Source: Xenorhabdus thuongxuanensis
Lineage (GTDB): Bacteria; Pseudomonadota; Gammaproteobacteria; Enterobacterales; Enterobacteriaceae
Assembly (NCBI RefSeq): GCF_001908095.1
Contig: NZ_MKGR01000001.1
Span: 174,021 to 238,020 of the forward strand
Length of the DNA: 64,000 nucleotides
Direction: 5' to 3'
Shown here piece by piece: positions 1 through 10,224 of the stretch. Made by a program: the position numbers and the translations under genes. The first letter of the stretch is position 1. Each line of letters starts with the position of its first letter. A model generated the notes under the pieces. That model was not told the origin of the DNA. It did no database searches and saw only the letters and a program-made list of their open reading frames with translations.

Positions 1-722
1 ATGTCCAAGCCCGTTGGCAGGTGTCTTTCAGCGTGGGCGGAATGACAAAATGGCTTCACCGCCAGGGTTTCAGCTACAAGAAACCAAAGGGCGTTCCGCA
101 TAAATTTGATGCGGATAAACAGCAACAATTTATTGATGATTACCAATCGCTGAAAAACGGAGTGGGTCAGAGTGAACCTATCCTATTTATTGATGCGGTG
201 CATCCTACCCAGTCCACAAAGCTCAGCTATGGCTGGATGAAAGCAGGAAAAAATCAGGTCAAAGTGGTCGAAACCACCGGCAGTCGTACCCGTCTCAATA
301 TTCTGGGTGCGCTCAATTTACAACGCATTGAAGACACCGTGATCCGTGAATATCCGAGCATCAATGCTAAAATCGCGTATTTCCTCGGGGCAATCCGGGA
401 AACTTACCCGCTTTCGCAAAGGATCCATATTATTCTGGATGGGGCGGGTTATCACCGGGCAGAGTGGGTGAAAGATATTGCGTATGTCCTGAATATTGAA
501 TTGCATTACCTCCCGCCCTACAGCCCAAACCTCAATCCGATAGAGCGATTGTGGAAGTATATGAATGAGCAGGTGCGTAATAATGTCTATTTCCCGAATG
601 CGAAGACGTTCCGTGAAACCCTTCGTCACTTTTTTCATGTCACTTTGCCAGAAAAAGCGAAAGAACTGACGACTCGACTGACTGACAATTTTCAGATTTT
701 AAAACCGGCATCTTCAAGTTAG
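1..722 (+). CDS. IS630-family transposase, truncated by the window edge
   Basis: DDE transposase of the IS630/Tc1-mariner superfamily, which catalyses cut-and-paste movement of its element into TA dinucleotides. The frame is open from base 3, so the N-terminal helix-turn-helix part lies outside the window. Counting residues from the GTG at 21, the catalytic Asp is at 58 (FIDAVH), the second Asp at 140 (ILDGAGYH) and Glu at 175 (NPIERLWK), which gives the 34-residue D-E spacing usual for IS630. The C-terminal domain looks intact and ends in a normal stop. The right terminal inverted repeat probably lies in the AT-rich 723-777 stretch, but I cannot define it without the left end. It adjoins the 3' end of dusC. 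Confidence 0.9.
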   Translation, partial: VQARWQVSFSVGGMTKWLHRQGFSYKKPKGVPHKFDADKQQQFIDDYQSLKNGVGQSEPILFIDAVHPTQSTKLSYGWMKAGKNQVKVVETTGSRTRLNILGALNLQRIEDTVIREYPSINAKIAYFLGAIRETYPLSQRIHIILDGAGYHRAEWVKDIAYVLNIELHYLPPYSPNLNPIERLWKYMNEQVRNNVYFPNAKTFRETLRHFFHVTLPEKAKELTTRLTDNFQILKPASSS

Positions 723-777
723 ATTGGTATATATATAATATGCGATGTCACTATATCACTGGAGGGAATAAGTCCGG

Positions 778-1761
778 CTAACAGAAGATTTGAGACTCTT
801 GGGTAAAATGCCGCAGTAAACATTTATCTACAGCAGAAGAGATAACGTTAGCGATCTCAGCAGATGTTTTTAATACTCTGATTTGCATAAATAACTCATC
901 CGCTTCATTATACTCTTTGCGCAAATACCCCAGCCATTGCTTGATACGGGCAACGTGATAAAGCCCTGTATCACCCTGTTTTTCCAGATAAGTATATTTT
1001 CGCAGTAGCTTGAGTACACCACGCCACGGCATCTTTGGTTCGTTATATTTAATGACACGACTCAAGTTTGGCACATGCAGGGCGCCACGGCCTATCATCA
1101 CGGCATTACATCCTGTCGTTTTGATACACTCCTGGGCGCTCTGCCAATCCCAAATTTCACCGTTGGCAATGACAGGAATAGCGAGGCGACGCCGAATCTC
1201 CCCTATCGCCTCCCAGTTGATATGCTCTGCTTTATAACCATCCTCTTTGGTTCGTCCATGCACAACCAGCTCGGTTGCACCCGCTTGCTGGACGGCATCC
1301 GCAATCTCAAATTGGCGTGAAGCAGAATCCCATCCCAGACGTACTTTTACCGTTACCGGCAAATGGGCAGGCACGGCTTCACGCATGGCTTTAGCTCCCT
1401 GATAAATGAGTTCGGGATCTTTTAATAAGCTAGCGCCTCCACCACTGCCATTGACTGCCTTGGACGGACAACCACAGTTTAAATCGACACCCCATGATCC
1501 CAATTCAACCGCCCTGACAGCATTTTCTGCCAACCATTCTGGATATTGTCCAAGGAGCTGGAGCCTGACAGGCGTTCCCGCTGGTGTACAGCTCTGATGA
1601 TGCAGTTCAGGGCACAACCGGTAAAAGGACTTTACCGGCAGTAAGCTGTCAACTACACGCAGGAATTCAGTGATACAGAGGTCATAGTCATTGATTTCAC
1701 TCAACAGCTCCCTAACCAGAGAATCCAAAACCCCTTCCATAGGAGCCAGCAAAACGCGCAT
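778..1761 (-). CDS. dusC: tRNA-dihydrouridine(16) synthase DusC
   Basis: Flavin enzyme that reduces uridine to dihydrouridine in the D-loop of tRNA (U16 for the DusC class) using FMN and NADPH. The 327-residue protein starts with the barrel strand LLAPMEGV. It carries the Dus signature [20 protein letters not shown], with the catalytic Cys at 98, and later [10 protein letters not shown] and the phosphate-binding [10 protein letters not shown] and MIGRGAL segments. Length matches the family. It starts 3 bp after the rhlE stop on the same strand, so both are probably co-transcribed, an RNA-metabolism pair. DusC rather than DusA or DusB is inferred from overall sequence and length. Confidence 0.9.
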   Translation of the reverse strand: MRVLLAPMEGVLDSLVRELLSEINDYDLCITEFLRVVDSLLPVKSFYRLCPELHHQSCTPAGTPVRLQLLGQYPEWLAENAVRAVELGSWGVDLNCGCPSKAVNGSGGGASLLKDPELIYQGAKAMREAVPAHLPVTVKVRLGWDSASRQFEIADAVQQAGATELVVHGRTKEDGYKAEHINWEAIGEIRRRLAIPVIANGEIWDWQSAQECIKTTGCNAVMIGRGALHVPNLSRVIKYNEPKMPWRGVLKLLRKYTYLEKQGDTGLYHVARIKQWLGYLRKEYNEADELFMQIRVLKTSAEIANVISSAVDKCLLRHFTQESQIFC

Positions 1762-1764
1762 GAA

Positions 1765-3111
1765 TTACTCTCCCGTCACCGAAGCACGTGGAGTTTTGCT
1801 TGCCCGGCCTTTATTTACCCGATTTTGTTTGGAATGGCCTGGTTTACCATTTCTATGTGGGTTATTACCGCGCGGGTTATTACTGTGTGGATTATTACCG
1901 CGAGAGTTATTACCACGAGAGTTATTATCACGGCTATTGCGGCCGTTTTGGATAGGCTCAGCTTTGATAGAAGGATCAGGTTCATAACCCGAAATAGCAA
2001 TGCGTGGAATTTCCCGCTTCAACAGGCGCTCAATATCTTTCAGGAGCTTATGTTCATCGACACACACCAGCGATATTGCTTGCCCTGTAGCTTCTGCACG
2101 CCCTGTACGGCCAATTCGATGCACATAATCTTCGGCAACATTTGGCAGCTCATAGTTGACAACATAGGGTAATTGGTCAATATCCAGTCCACGGGCAGCG
2201 ATATCCGTTGCTACCAACGCGCGGATTTTCCCTGTCTTAAAATCAGACAGCGCACGGGTTCTTGCCCCCTGACTTTTGTTACCGTGGATCGCCGCAGCAG
2301 TTACACCATCTTTATTCAATTGCTCCGCCAACCGGTTTGCACCATGTTTGGTACGCGTAAATACCAGCACCTGTTGCCAGTTCTGGCTGCCGATCATGTA
2401 AGAGAGCAATTCACCCTTGCGCTTTTTGTCTACAAAATGGATTGCTTGTTCAATTTGCTCAGAAGCTGAGTTACGCCGTGCCACTTCTACGCTGACTGGC
2501 TCTTTCAGTAATTTACTGGCGAGGTTTTTAATTTCATCAGAGAATGTTGCAGAAAAGAGCAAGTTTTGGCGTTTTGCTGGCAGCTTGTTCAACACACGAC
2601 GAATATCGTGAATAAAGCCCATGTCTAACATGCGGTCAGCTTCATCTAAAACCAGGATCTCTACGCGAGAAAGATCTACCGCATTTTGGTGCTCTAAATC
2701 CAGCAAGCGCCCCGGCGTTGCTACCAGAATATCCACACCACCGCGCAGTTTCATCATCTGCGGGTTGATACTGACACCACCGAATACCACAAACGAACGT
2801 AATCTGAGGTATTTGCTGTAACTACGTACATTTTCCCCCACCTGAGCCGCCAGTTCTCTGGTTGGGGTTAAAATCAACACCCTGACTGGACGACGACCTT
2901 TTGCCTGAATCGGGGATTCACTCAAGAGTTGCAGGATAGGCAAAGTAAACCCTGCGGTTTTTCCCGTACCTGTCTGGGCACTGGCCAGTAGATCTTTGCC
3001 GGATAACACAACAGGAATGGCCTGCTGCTGAATAGGGGTAGGTTCCACGTAGCCTTGTTCTTCAACGGCACGCAAAATATCAGCCTTCAAGCCGAGTGAC
3101 TCAAAATTCAT
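1765..3111 (-). CDS. rhlE: ATP-dependent RNA helicase RhlE (DEAD-box)
   Basis: DEAD-box helicase involved in ribosome assembly and RNA turnover. All core motifs are visible in order: the Q motif ([10 protein letters not shown]), motif I AQTGTGKT with Lys51, [18 protein letters not shown] at residues 156-159, SATF, and motif [11 protein letters not shown]. The 448-residue protein has a C-terminal basic tail (about residues 390-448) built of degenerate five-residue Asn/Arg units such as [10 protein letters not shown] and HSNNP, likely an unstructured RNA-contacting tail. In E. coli rhlE likewise lies divergent from cecR, as here. The 5' side faces a 370-bp regulatory gap. Confidence 0.95.
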   Translation of the reverse strand: MNFESLGLKADILRAVEEQGYVEPTPIQQQAIPVVLSGKDLLASAQTGTGKTAGFTLPILQLLSESPIQAKGRRPVRVLILTPTRELAAQVGENVRSYSKYLRLRSFVVFGGVSINPQMMKLRGGVDILVATPGRLLDLEHQNAVDLSRVEILVLDEADRMLDMGFIHDIRRVLNKLPAKRQNLLFSATFSDEIKNLASKLLKEPVSVEVARRNSASEQIEQAIHFVDKKRKGELLSYMIGSQNWQQVLVFTRTKHGANRLAEQLNKDGVTAAAIHGNKSQGARTRALSDFKTGKIRALVATDIAARGLDIDQLPYVVNYELPNVAEDYVHRIGRTGRAEATGQAISLVCVDEHKLLKDIERLLKREIPRIAISGYEPDPSIKAEPIQNGRNSRDNNSRGNNSRGNNPHSNNPRGNNPHRNGKPGHSKQNRVNKGRASKTPRASVTGE

Positions 3112-3481
3112 AAATAAGAAATACTCCAGACTTCACCATGCCTGATATCAATTCAGGGGCAGTTTTATGGGAAGAAAACAGACGCGGTAAAACGCAAAGA
3201 AACTACACAAACTGCAATGCACCGTATATAAATAGGGCGTGATTATAACAGATATGTCTTTCCACGCAGGCCAAAGAGAGCAATAAATTTGTCTAAAATT
3301 GACTAAATCTCTTTAGCCAAGGGAAATAAGCCAAAACTGGACGATTATTTTTTATGGGTGTCTATTAAAAAGACAATTTGTAGCAACTTTACATCTAATT
3401 ACTTTAGTTTTAAAGTTAATCATACGATTGATATAGTTTTCGGCACTCCCGAAAATTCTTTGTCACAGGAAACATTTTGAC
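3112..3481. promoter_or_regulatory. Divergent regulatory region rhlE / cecR
   Basis: This 370-bp non-coding gap lies between two divergent genes and must hold both promoters. The only clear structure is the inverted repeat at 3401-3416, annotated separately. The rest is AT-rich with no open reading frame of note. Confidence 0.6.
3401..3416. promoter_or_regulatory. Candidate CecR operator
   Basis: Perfect inverted repeat ACTTTA-GTTT-TAAAGT, 66 bp upstream of cecR. TetR-family regulators bind short palindromes and usually repress themselves, and E. coli CecR is known to act at the rhlE-cecR region. The assignment is positional inference, and the arms are AT-rich. Confidence 0.4.
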
Positions 3482-4177
3482 ATGGTAGCAAAGAAGGCCC
3501 AGACACTACGAGGCGAGCACGCCAAACAACAACTTCTGGAAGCAGCAATAGAAATTTTTGGCAAATCAGGTCTGGATGGTGCTACTACCCGCAACATTGC
3601 CCAACATGCACAGCAAAATATCGCAGCTATTGCATACTATTTCGGTTCCAAAGAAGGATTATACCTCGCCGTTGTGCAACATATTGCTGATAAGCTAAAA
3701 GCAGAGTTTTCACCTCTCATTGAAGCCATTGATCATTTTTTTGAGAAGACACCGAAACCCTATCCAAAAGATCCAATATTGGCATTTATTCATCAGGGAA
3801 TGGTGAGCTATAACCGCCTGATTTTCGAGAAAAGCAGTATCAATATCAGCCGGATCATGTCCCATGAACAATTGACGCCAACAGAGGCTTACAGTGTCAT
3901 GCATGAACAGGGACTGGCTCCAATTTATTCTCGATTGAATAAACTCATCGCCAATTATATCGGAGCCGATGAGCGCCAAATTTCAACTCAGATTCACACC
4001 CATGCTTTATTGGGTGAGATCCTTTCTTTCCGTCTGGCCAGGGAAGCCTTATTGCGCCAAACCGGATGGGACAATATTGGCGCCAAAGAATACGAATTAA
4101 TCAATCAGGTTTTATCTCAACACATCAATTTATTGCTTGATGGGTTAAGAGAGAAATCAAAAATGCATACCCAATAG
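3482..4177 (+). CDS. cecR: TetR-family regulator CecR
   Basis: DNA-binding repressor, 231 residues, with the N-terminal TetR helix-turn-helix at about residues 15-60 (AIEIFGKSGLDGATTRNIA, then IAYYFGSKEGLYLAVV) and a C-terminal ligand-binding helical domain. In E. coli CecR (YbiH) controls the adjacent ybhG-ybhF-ybhS-ybhR exporter and rhlE and influences sensitivity to some antibiotics. The same neighbours occur here in the same order. The gene heads a likely cecR-ybhGFSR operon, with ybhG 79 bp downstream. The ligand is unknown. Confidence 0.88.
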   Translation: MVAKKAQTLRGEHAKQQLLEAAIEIFGKSGLDGATTRNIAQHAQQNIAAIAYYFGSKEGLYLAVVQHIADKLKAEFSPLIEAIDHFFEKTPKPYPKDPILAFIHQGMVSYNRLIFEKSSINISRIMSHEQLTPTEAYSVMHEQGLAPIYSRLNKLIANYIGADERQISTQIHTHALLGEILSFRLAREALLRQTGWDNIGAKEYELINQVLSQHINLLLDGLREKSKMHTQ

Positions 4178-4256
4178 CTCTTAAGCAATGGCATAACCAA
4201 CGAAGCCACCACTTGAAAGATAGAGGGTATAAATTGAACAAGGCATAAGGGATGGT

Positions 4257-5264
4257 ATGAACAGTAAAAAGTTTGCTCTTGCCCTATTGGCACTCATTAT
4301 TGTTATCAGTGCTATTGTCGGTATCTACTATTATCAGGAACAAAATAGCAGGGAGCTAACCCTGTATGGCAATGTCGATGTCAGGACTGTCAACCTCGGT
4401 TTTCGGGTTGCCGGTAAACTAGCTGATCTACAAGTGGATGAAGGTGATGCCATAACTGTGAACCAGACACTTGGTCGCCTTGATGATATCCCCTTTATTA
4501 ATGCCTTGAATCAGGCCAAAGCGGCTCGTGATGTCGCCAAGGCCAATCTTGCCAAAGCTGAAGCGGGTTATCGCAGCGAAGAAATTGCCCAAGTACGTGC
4601 TGAAGTAAAACAAAAAGAGTCAGCATTCCATTTTGCCGATAGTTTCCTGAAACGTCAGCAAGGCTTGTGGCAAAGCAAAACTATCTCTGATAATGATCTG
4701 GAAAATGCCAGAACTGGACGCAATCAAGCACTGGCGGCTTACCAGGCGGCAAAAGATAAATTGCGTCAGTTCGAGACGGGTTATCGCATAGAAGAAATTG
4801 CGGCAGCAAAAGCCCAATTTATTCAGGCAGAAGCGACAGTAGCACAGGCGGAACTTAACCTGAAAGATACTCAACTCACTTCTCCATCGGCAGGGATGAT
4901 CCTGACCAGAGCCATTGAACCCGGCACCATGCTAGCGGCTGGCAACACGGTTTTTACCCTGTCCCTTACCAATCCCGTTTGGATCAGAGCATATATTGAT
5001 GAACCTCATCTCAATCAGGCTACTGCCGGACGGGAAGTTCTGATTTATACCGACGGGCGGAAAAACCAACCCTATCATGGCAAAATCGGTTTTGTTTCTC
5101 CCACTGCCGAATTTACTCCCAAAAATGTCGAAACACCTGATTTAAGAACAGACTTAGTTTATCGCCTGCGCATCATTGTCCTTGATCCCGATGAAGGGCT
5201 GAAACAAGGCATGCCTGTTACCTTGCGTTTTACTGAAACAAATTTTACTGAAACAAATAAGTAG
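4257..5264 (+). CDS. ybhG: HlyD-family periplasmic adaptor YbhG
   Basis: Membrane-fusion protein that would link the inner-membrane ABC exporter YbhFSR to an outer-membrane channel. It has 335 residues. An N-terminal hydrophobic segment (about 5-25) serves as uncleaved anchor or signal, then comes a biotinyl/lipoyl-like half motif ([19 protein letters not shown]), a long coiled-coil hairpin (about 75-200) with two internal copies of GYRxEEIAxxxA, and the second half motif ([19 protein letters not shown]). The last codons contain an exact 15-bp tandem duplication repeating FTETN. It is followed 8 bp later by ybhF. Confidence 0.9.
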   Translation: MNSKKFALALLALIIVISAIVGIYYYQEQNSRELTLYGNVDVRTVNLGFRVAGKLADLQVDEGDAITVNQTLGRLDDIPFINALNQAKAARDVAKANLAKAEAGYRSEEIAQVRAEVKQKESAFHFADSFLKRQQGLWQSKTISDNDLENARTGRNQALAAYQAAKDKLRQFETGYRIEEIAAAKAQFIQAEATVAQAELNLKDTQLTSPSAGMILTRAIEPGTMLAAGNTVFTLSLTNPVWIRAYIDEPHLNQATAGREVLIYTDGRKNQPYHGKIGFVSPTAEFTPKNVETPDLRTDLVYRLRIIVLDPDEGLKQGMPVTLRFTETNFTETNK

Positions 5265-5272
5265 GCGATAAC

Positions 5273-7009
5273 ATGACCAGTTCAGCTTATACGATAAAAC
5301 TGAACGGCGTGGAGAAAACTTTTCCAGGATTGGACGTTCCTGCTGTATCCCATCTACAAGCAGAAATTCAGGGTGGATCAGTGACGGGTCTTGTCGGTCC
5401 AGATGGTGCTGGAAAAACCACGCTGATAAGAATGTTAGCCGGATTATTGAAGCCTGACAGCGGCAATATTGAAATTATGGGACTTGATCCCATCAAAGAC
5501 AGTGTTCAAGTACGTTCTGACCTCGGTTACATGCCGCAGAAATTTGGCTTGTATGAAGATTTAACCGTAATGGAAAATCTCACTTTATATGCCGATCTGC
5601 GTGGTGTACTTGGCGAAGAGCGCAAAACCACCTTTCAGAAATTACTCACCTTCACGGATTTGACCCGTTTTACCGGACGGTTAGCGGGGAAATTGTCCGG
5701 CGGCATGAAACAAAAACTGGGGCTTGCTTGTACTTTATTGGGTAGCCCGAAAGTTTTGCTACTGGATGAGCCTGGTGTGGGTGTTGATCCCATCGCCCGT
5801 CGTGAATTATGGCAAATGGTCCATGAACTCGCTTCTGACGGCATGTTGATCTTATGGAGCACCTCTTATCTGGATGAGGCCGAATTATGTCGTGATGTTT
5901 TGCTGATGAACCGAGGTAAGCTGCTCTATCGTGGCCAGCCACAAGACTTAACCCGAAATATTGCGGGTCGATCTTTTTTGCTTGATGTCAAACAAGATGC
6001 ACGGCGCAAAATGTTGCAACATGCTCTCACCTTGCCCCAAGTGACTGATGGTGTGATTCAGGGAAAATATGTTCGCCTGATCTTAAAAGAAGAAGCGGAT
6101 AAGAACGCATTATTCCAACAAATAGGGTTGCCTGAAGCCAGTCTCTTCGAGGCCGAACCCCGTTTCGAAGATGCATTTATCGATTTATTGGGTGGAGGTC
6201 CATCCCATCGTTCTGAATTAGCGGAGATAATGCCGCAAATCCCGCCAAACCCAATGGAAACCGTGATAGAAGCCCGTAGCCTGACTAAAAAATTTGGCGA
6301 TTTTGCTGCCACTGACCAGGTCGATTTTCAGGTGAAACGAGGGGAAATATTCGGCCTATTAGGGCCAAATGGTGCCGGAAAATCAACAACCTTCAAAATG
6401 ATGTGTGGTTTGATGATCCCCACTTCAGGCAAGGCCTTGGTTCTGGATATGGATTTAAAAACCGGTTCAGGCAAGGCCCGTCAACGCCTTGGATATATGG
6501 CGCAAAAATTCTCACTTTATGGCAACCTGACTGTTGGGCAGAATCTTAAGTTTTTCTCTGGCGTTTACGGCCTGAAAGGTCGTCATCAACAAGAAAAGAT
6601 GTCTGACATGATCCGTGCTTTCAATCTTGGGCCAATCTTACACCAAAAGACGGATAGCCTTCCACTCGGGTTTAAACAACGACTTGCCCTTTCCTGCGCC
6701 TTGATGCACGAACCTGATATTCTGTTTTTGGATGAACCCACTTCGGGAGTTGATCCACTAACCCGCCGCGAATTTTGGCTGCATATCAACGGCATGGTGG
6801 ACAAAGGTGTCACCGTGATGGTCACAACTCACTTTATGGAAGAAGCAGAATATTGTGATCGTATCGGGCTGGTATTTCGAGGTAAATTGATTGCAGCCGG
6901 AACGCCCGATGAACTGAAACAACTGGTTGCCACGGATAAGCTCCCTAACCCTTCCATGGAAGATGCTTTTATCGATCTCGTGTTGAACTACGATAAGGAG
7001 CCGCAATGA
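5273..7009 (+). CDS. ybhF: ABC exporter ATPase YbhF (two fused nucleotide-binding domains)
   Basis: Cytoplasmic ATPase of the YbhFSR exporter, 578 residues with two ABC domains in tandem. Domain 1 has Walker [10 protein letters not shown] (about 42-50), signature LSGGMKQKL and Walker [13 protein letters not shown]. Domain 2 has Walker [10 protein letters not shown], a degenerate signature LPLGFKQRL and Walker [13 protein letters not shown], then the H-loop TTHFMEEAE. In E. coli this transporter has been linked to drug and cation efflux. The stop overlaps the ybhS start by 4 bp (ATGA), showing translational coupling. Confidence 0.92.
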   Translation: MTSSAYTIKLNGVEKTFPGLDVPAVSHLQAEIQGGSVTGLVGPDGAGKTTLIRMLAGLLKPDSGNIEIMGLDPIKDSVQVRSDLGYMPQKFGLYEDLTVMENLTLYADLRGVLGEERKTTFQKLLTFTDLTRFTGRLAGKLSGGMKQKLGLACTLLGSPKVLLLDEPGVGVDPIARRELWQMVHELASDGMLILWSTSYLDEAELCRDVLLMNRGKLLYRGQPQDLTRNIAGRSFLLDVKQDARRKMLQHALTLPQVTDGVIQGKYVRLILKEEADKNALFQQIGLPEASLFEAEPRFEDAFIDLLGGGPSHRSELAEIMPQIPPNPMETVIEARSLTKKFGDFAATDQVDFQVKRGEIFGLLGPNGAGKSTTFKMMCGLMIPTSGKALVLDMDLKTGSGKARQRLGYMAQKFSLYGNLTVGQNLKFFSGVYGLKGRHQQEKMSDMIRAFNLGPILHQKTDSLPLGFKQRLALSCALMHEPDILFLDEPTSGVDPLTRREFWLHINGMVDKGVTVMVTTHFMEEAEYCDRIGLVFRGKLIAAGTPDELKQLVATDKLPNPSMEDAFIDLVLNYDKEPQ

Positions 7010-8166
7010 GTCATCCTGAACATACAACACCTCAGAAAGCCGTCAGTTTCTCATGGCGCCGATTGAAAGCACTCTGTATCAAGGAAACTAAGCAAATTGT
7101 CCGTGATCCCAGCAGTGCTTTGATTGCCGTAGTTATCCCTTTGATGTTGCTATTTATTTTTGGTTACGGCATTAACCTGGACTCCAGCAAGCTTCGCCTT
7201 GGTATTCTCATGGAACAACAGAGCGAGGACGCCAGAGAACTAGTGCATGTATTTACGGGATCGCCCTATATTGATGCCACCATCAGCGACAATCGCCAGC
7301 TCTTAATCAAAAAAATGCAGGAAAACCAAATTCGGGGCATTATCGTCATCCCTGTCAACTTTGATGCTCAGCTTGCCCGCGCAGACAGCCATGCCCCCAT
7401 CCAGGTTATTACCGATGGCAGTGAACCTAACACTGCCAATTTTGTGCAGGGCTATACCAAAGGTATCTGGCAAATCTGGTTACAACAGCGAGGGCAAAAT
7501 CTTGGGGTTGCAACTACTCCCTTGATTGATACACAAATCCGCTATTGGTTTAATCCCGCCGCCATTAGCCAGCACTTCCTTATTCCCGGTGCTGTTTCAA
7601 TTATTATGACCGTAGTAGGCGCAATTCTTACCTCGCTTGTCGTCGCCCGTGAATGGGAACGCGGCACTATGGAAGCGCTACTTTCGACCCAGGTTACCCG
7701 TACCGAATTGCTGCTCGCCAAATTATTACCCTATCAAATGCTGGGATCTTTCGTCATGGTACTTTGCATGCTATTCACGGTGTTTGTGCTGGGGGTTCCC
7801 TATCGCGGCTCACTCTGGATATTAGCATTAGTTTCCAGCCTTTATCTCGCTACCGCCCTGGGGATGGGATTATTGATTTCTACCCTGACACGTAATCAGT
7901 TCAATGCGGCGATGATTTCTCTCAATGCCGCTTTTTTGCCTGCCATTATGTTGTCTGGTTTTGTTTTCGAAATAGACAGTATGCCTGTGCTTATTCAGGC
8001 TTCAACTTATGTCATACCTGCACGTTACTTTGTCAGCAGCCTACAGACGCTCTTTCTGGCCGGGAACATTGGCACTGTGTTGATGACAAACCTGCTCCTG
8101 TTGATTGCCAGTTCCATTGTCTTTATCGGCCTGACCGCGTGGAAAACCCGTCGACATCTGGATTAA
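7006..8166 (+). CDS. ybhS: ABC-2 type permease YbhS
   Basis: Inner-membrane subunit of the YbhFSR exporter, 386 residues. Topology is typical of the ABC-2 class: one N-terminal membrane helix (about 40-60, [18 protein letters not shown]), a large periplasmic domain to about residue 185, then five or so C-terminal helices. The cytoplasmic loop [20 protein letters not shown] is the conserved contact with the ATPase. It overlaps ybhF and is followed 12 bp later by its paralogue ybhR, so the permease is probably a heterodimer. Confidence 0.92.
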   Translation: MSHPEHTTPQKAVSFSWRRLKALCIKETKQIVRDPSSALIAVVIPLMLLFIFGYGINLDSSKLRLGILMEQQSEDARELVHVFTGSPYIDATISDNRQLLIKKMQENQIRGIIVIPVNFDAQLARADSHAPIQVITDGSEPNTANFVQGYTKGIWQIWLQQRGQNLGVATTPLIDTQIRYWFNPAAISQHFLIPGAVSIIMTVVGAILTSLVVAREWERGTMEALLSTQVTRTELLLAKLLPYQMLGSFVMVLCMLFTVFVLGVPYRGSLWILALVSSLYLATALGMGLLISTLTRNQFNAAMISLNAAFLPAIMLSGFVFEIDSMPVLIQASTYVIPARYFVSSLQTLFLAGNIGTVLMTNLLLLIASSIVFIGLTAWKTRRHLD

Positions 8167-8178
8167 AAAGGAAAGAGC

Positions 8179-9285
8179 ATGTTTTATCGTCTGTATACAC
8201 TCATCATGAAAGAGTTACAGTCTCTTCTGAGAGAACCGCAAACACGGAACATTTTGATTTTGACCGTGATTATACAAATGATCCTGTTTCCGTGGGCCGC
8301 AACGTTGGAAGTCAAAAACGCCACCATCGCTATTTATAATGAAGATAAAGGACAGGCATCAATTGAATTAACCCAACGGCTGGCAAAATCAAAAGCATTT
8401 CCTGATGTTATTTTGCTAACCAGTTCGCAAGAGATCCGCCCTACTCTGGATAACCGAAAAGCACTATTGCTGGTACGCTTTCCACAAAATTTCAGTGCTA
8501 ATCTTGCCAATCATAACCCGACATCAATTCAAGTTTTGTTGGATGGGCGTAATTCAAACAGTGCCCAAATTGCAGCCAACTATATCCAGCAGATTGTAAT
8601 GGATTACCAAAAACAACTGTTGGGAAATGCCCCTAATTTCAATAATAGTGAACTCATTGTGCGTAACTGGTATAACGCCAATTTGGATTACAAGTGGTTC
8701 GTCGTACCGTCGCTGGTAGCCATGATTACTACGATTGGTGTTCTGATTGTCACAGCGTTGTCAGTCGCCCGTGAGCGGGAACAAGGAACGCTGGATCAGT
8801 TACTGGTTTCTCCACTGGCAACCTGGCAAATTTTCCTTGGCAAAGCCATTCCGGCATTGGTTGTGGCGACGATGCAAGCAAGCATTGTTTTGCTGATTGG
8901 AACGCTGTTCTATCAAATTCCTTTCGCGGGTTCATTGCTGCTATTTTATGGCTGTATGTTGATTTATGGCTTATCCCTGGTGGGTTTCGGATTGTTGATT
9001 TCTGCTGTCTGTTCCACCCAGCAACAAGCATTTATTGGTGTATTTGTATTTATGATGCCCGCTATTTTGCTTTCTGGTTATATCTCTCCGGTCGAGAATA
9101 TGCCCGTTTGGTTACAAAACATCACCTGGATTAACCCAATCCGGCATTTTACGGATATTACCAAGCAGATTTATTTGAAAGGGGCTGATTTATCCGTTAT
9201 TTGGCCAAACTTATGGCCTTTATTGGTGATTACTGCAACGACTGGAGGGATCGCTTACCGGCTATTTCGGAGTAAGATTGCCTGA
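8179..9285 (+). CDS. ybhR: ABC-2 type permease YbhR
   Basis: Second membrane subunit of the exporter, 368 residues, paralogous to YbhS with the same layout: an N-terminal helix, a periplasmic domain, and a C-terminal bundle introduced by [17 protein letters not shown], the ATPase-coupling loop. It ends the ybhGFSR operon. I see no strong terminator directly after it; the next 250 bp are very AT-rich and lead into an accessory cassette. Confidence 0.92.
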   Translation: MFYRLYTLIMKELQSLLREPQTRNILILTVIIQMILFPWAATLEVKNATIAIYNEDKGQASIELTQRLAKSKAFPDVILLTSSQEIRPTLDNRKALLLVRFPQNFSANLANHNPTSIQVLLDGRNSNSAQIAANYIQQIVMDYQKQLLGNAPNFNNSELIVRNWYNANLDYKWFVVPSLVAMITTIGVLIVTALSVAREREQGTLDQLLVSPLATWQIFLGKAIPALVVATMQASIVLLIGTLFYQIPFAGSLLLFYGCMLIYGLSLVGFGLLISAVCSTQQQAFIGVFVFMMPAILLSGYISPVENMPVWLQNITWINPIRHFTDITKQIYLKGADLSVIWPNLWPLLVITATTGGIAYRLFRSKIA

Positions 9286-9479
9286 TAAATTTAAAGCTGT
9301 GAAAGACCACCTAATTGAATTGTTTGTCATTAAAACATGGGATAACTTTCTATTATATTTTTTAATGGAAATCGCAAGATTTCTTATTATATCCTTACTA
9401 GTTATTACTTTACTTTTTTTCTGATGAGTGTTAGTTTTTTAGAAAATCATAAGAAAACCAACTTCTATATTTTAGATAG

Positions 9480-9523
9480 TTCAAATTGAAATAATTATCA
9501 AGCTATATTCAAATTGCAATAAT
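9480..9523 (+). repeat. Pair of direct repeats upstream of the AlaX gene
   Basis: TTCAAATTG-A-AATAAT (9480-9495) recurs as TTCAAATTG-C-AATAAT (9508-9523), with a period of 28 bp. The second copy ends 15 bp before the AlaX start codon. Spacing close to three helical turns makes a regulator-binding pair possible, but AT-rich context makes chance resemblance possible too. Confidence 0.35.
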
Positions 9524-9538
9524 GCCTGAGAATAAAAT

Positions 9539-10171
9539 ATGACGGAACGTAATTATTTATCAAATCAAGCACTGACCTATAATGTTGAAGTGATTGCTTG
9601 TATTCCTCGTGATAATGGATGTTATTCCACTTGGTTGAAGTCTACAATATTTCATCCCCAAGGAGGGGGACAACCCAGCGATATAGGCTGGCTTAATGAA
9701 GTAGAAGTAGTTCACGTGAATGTGGAAGGTGGTGACATTGTCCACTTAACGACAAAACCTGTGGCTCTGGGAAATGCTTTTGCTCGTGTTGATATTGAAC
9801 GACGCCAATTATATTCGCGACTGCATTCTGCTGGGCATCTTATTGGGCATGTAGTTGAGTTTATGATGTGGCATCCGATTAAAGCTCATCATTGGCCGGG
9901 TGAAGGAAGAATAGTATTTAAGCCGGGTGTGAATGCTCAAAGTGTATCGGAAAAGCATATTCAAACGATATGTGAAAATTATATTAGACAGGATCTACCG
10001 TGCAAAGTAGTTCAACGAAATGATGGATTTCGAGAAGTTAGTTTTGGTCATTTTACGCCTTACCTTTGTGGTGGTACCCACGTAACATCTCTAGGACAAC
10101 TAGGAAATATTAAAGTGCAGGAGGTTAAAATAAAGAAGGGCAATTTAATAGTACATTATGATGTAGCCTGA
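9539..10171 (+). CDS. AlaX-type trans-acting tRNA-editing protein
   Basis: Stand-alone relative of the alanyl/threonyl-tRNA synthetase editing domain, which hydrolyses wrongly charged aminoacyl-tRNA. It has 210 residues. The glycine-rich motif FHPQGGGQPSDIG (about 39-51), the zinc/active-site HxxxH in HSAGHLIGH (about 96-104) and the C-terminal CGGTHV (about 178-183) are all present, so it should be catalytically competent. Classical AlaX clears Ser-tRNA(Ala) or Gly-tRNA(Ala). Its position as first gene of a cassette with an oxygenase and an amino-acid exporter suggests it may protect against mischarging with a modified amino acid (inference). AT-rich base use differs from ybhR and ybhL. Confidence 0.85.
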   Translation: MTERNYLSNQALTYNVEVIACIPRDNGCYSTWLKSTIFHPQGGGQPSDIGWLNEVEVVHVNVEGGDIVHLTTKPVALGNAFARVDIERRQLYSRLHSAGHLIGHVVEFMMWHPIKAHHWPGEGRIVFKPGVNAQSVSEKHIQTICENYIRQDLPCKVVQRNDGFREVSFGHFTPYLCGGTHVTSLGQLGNIKVQEVKIKKGNLIVHYDVA

Positions 10172-10224
10172 CAATTTAATATATTGTTTCTAAAAATCAC
10201 CAGTAAATAAAATAAAAGGATATT

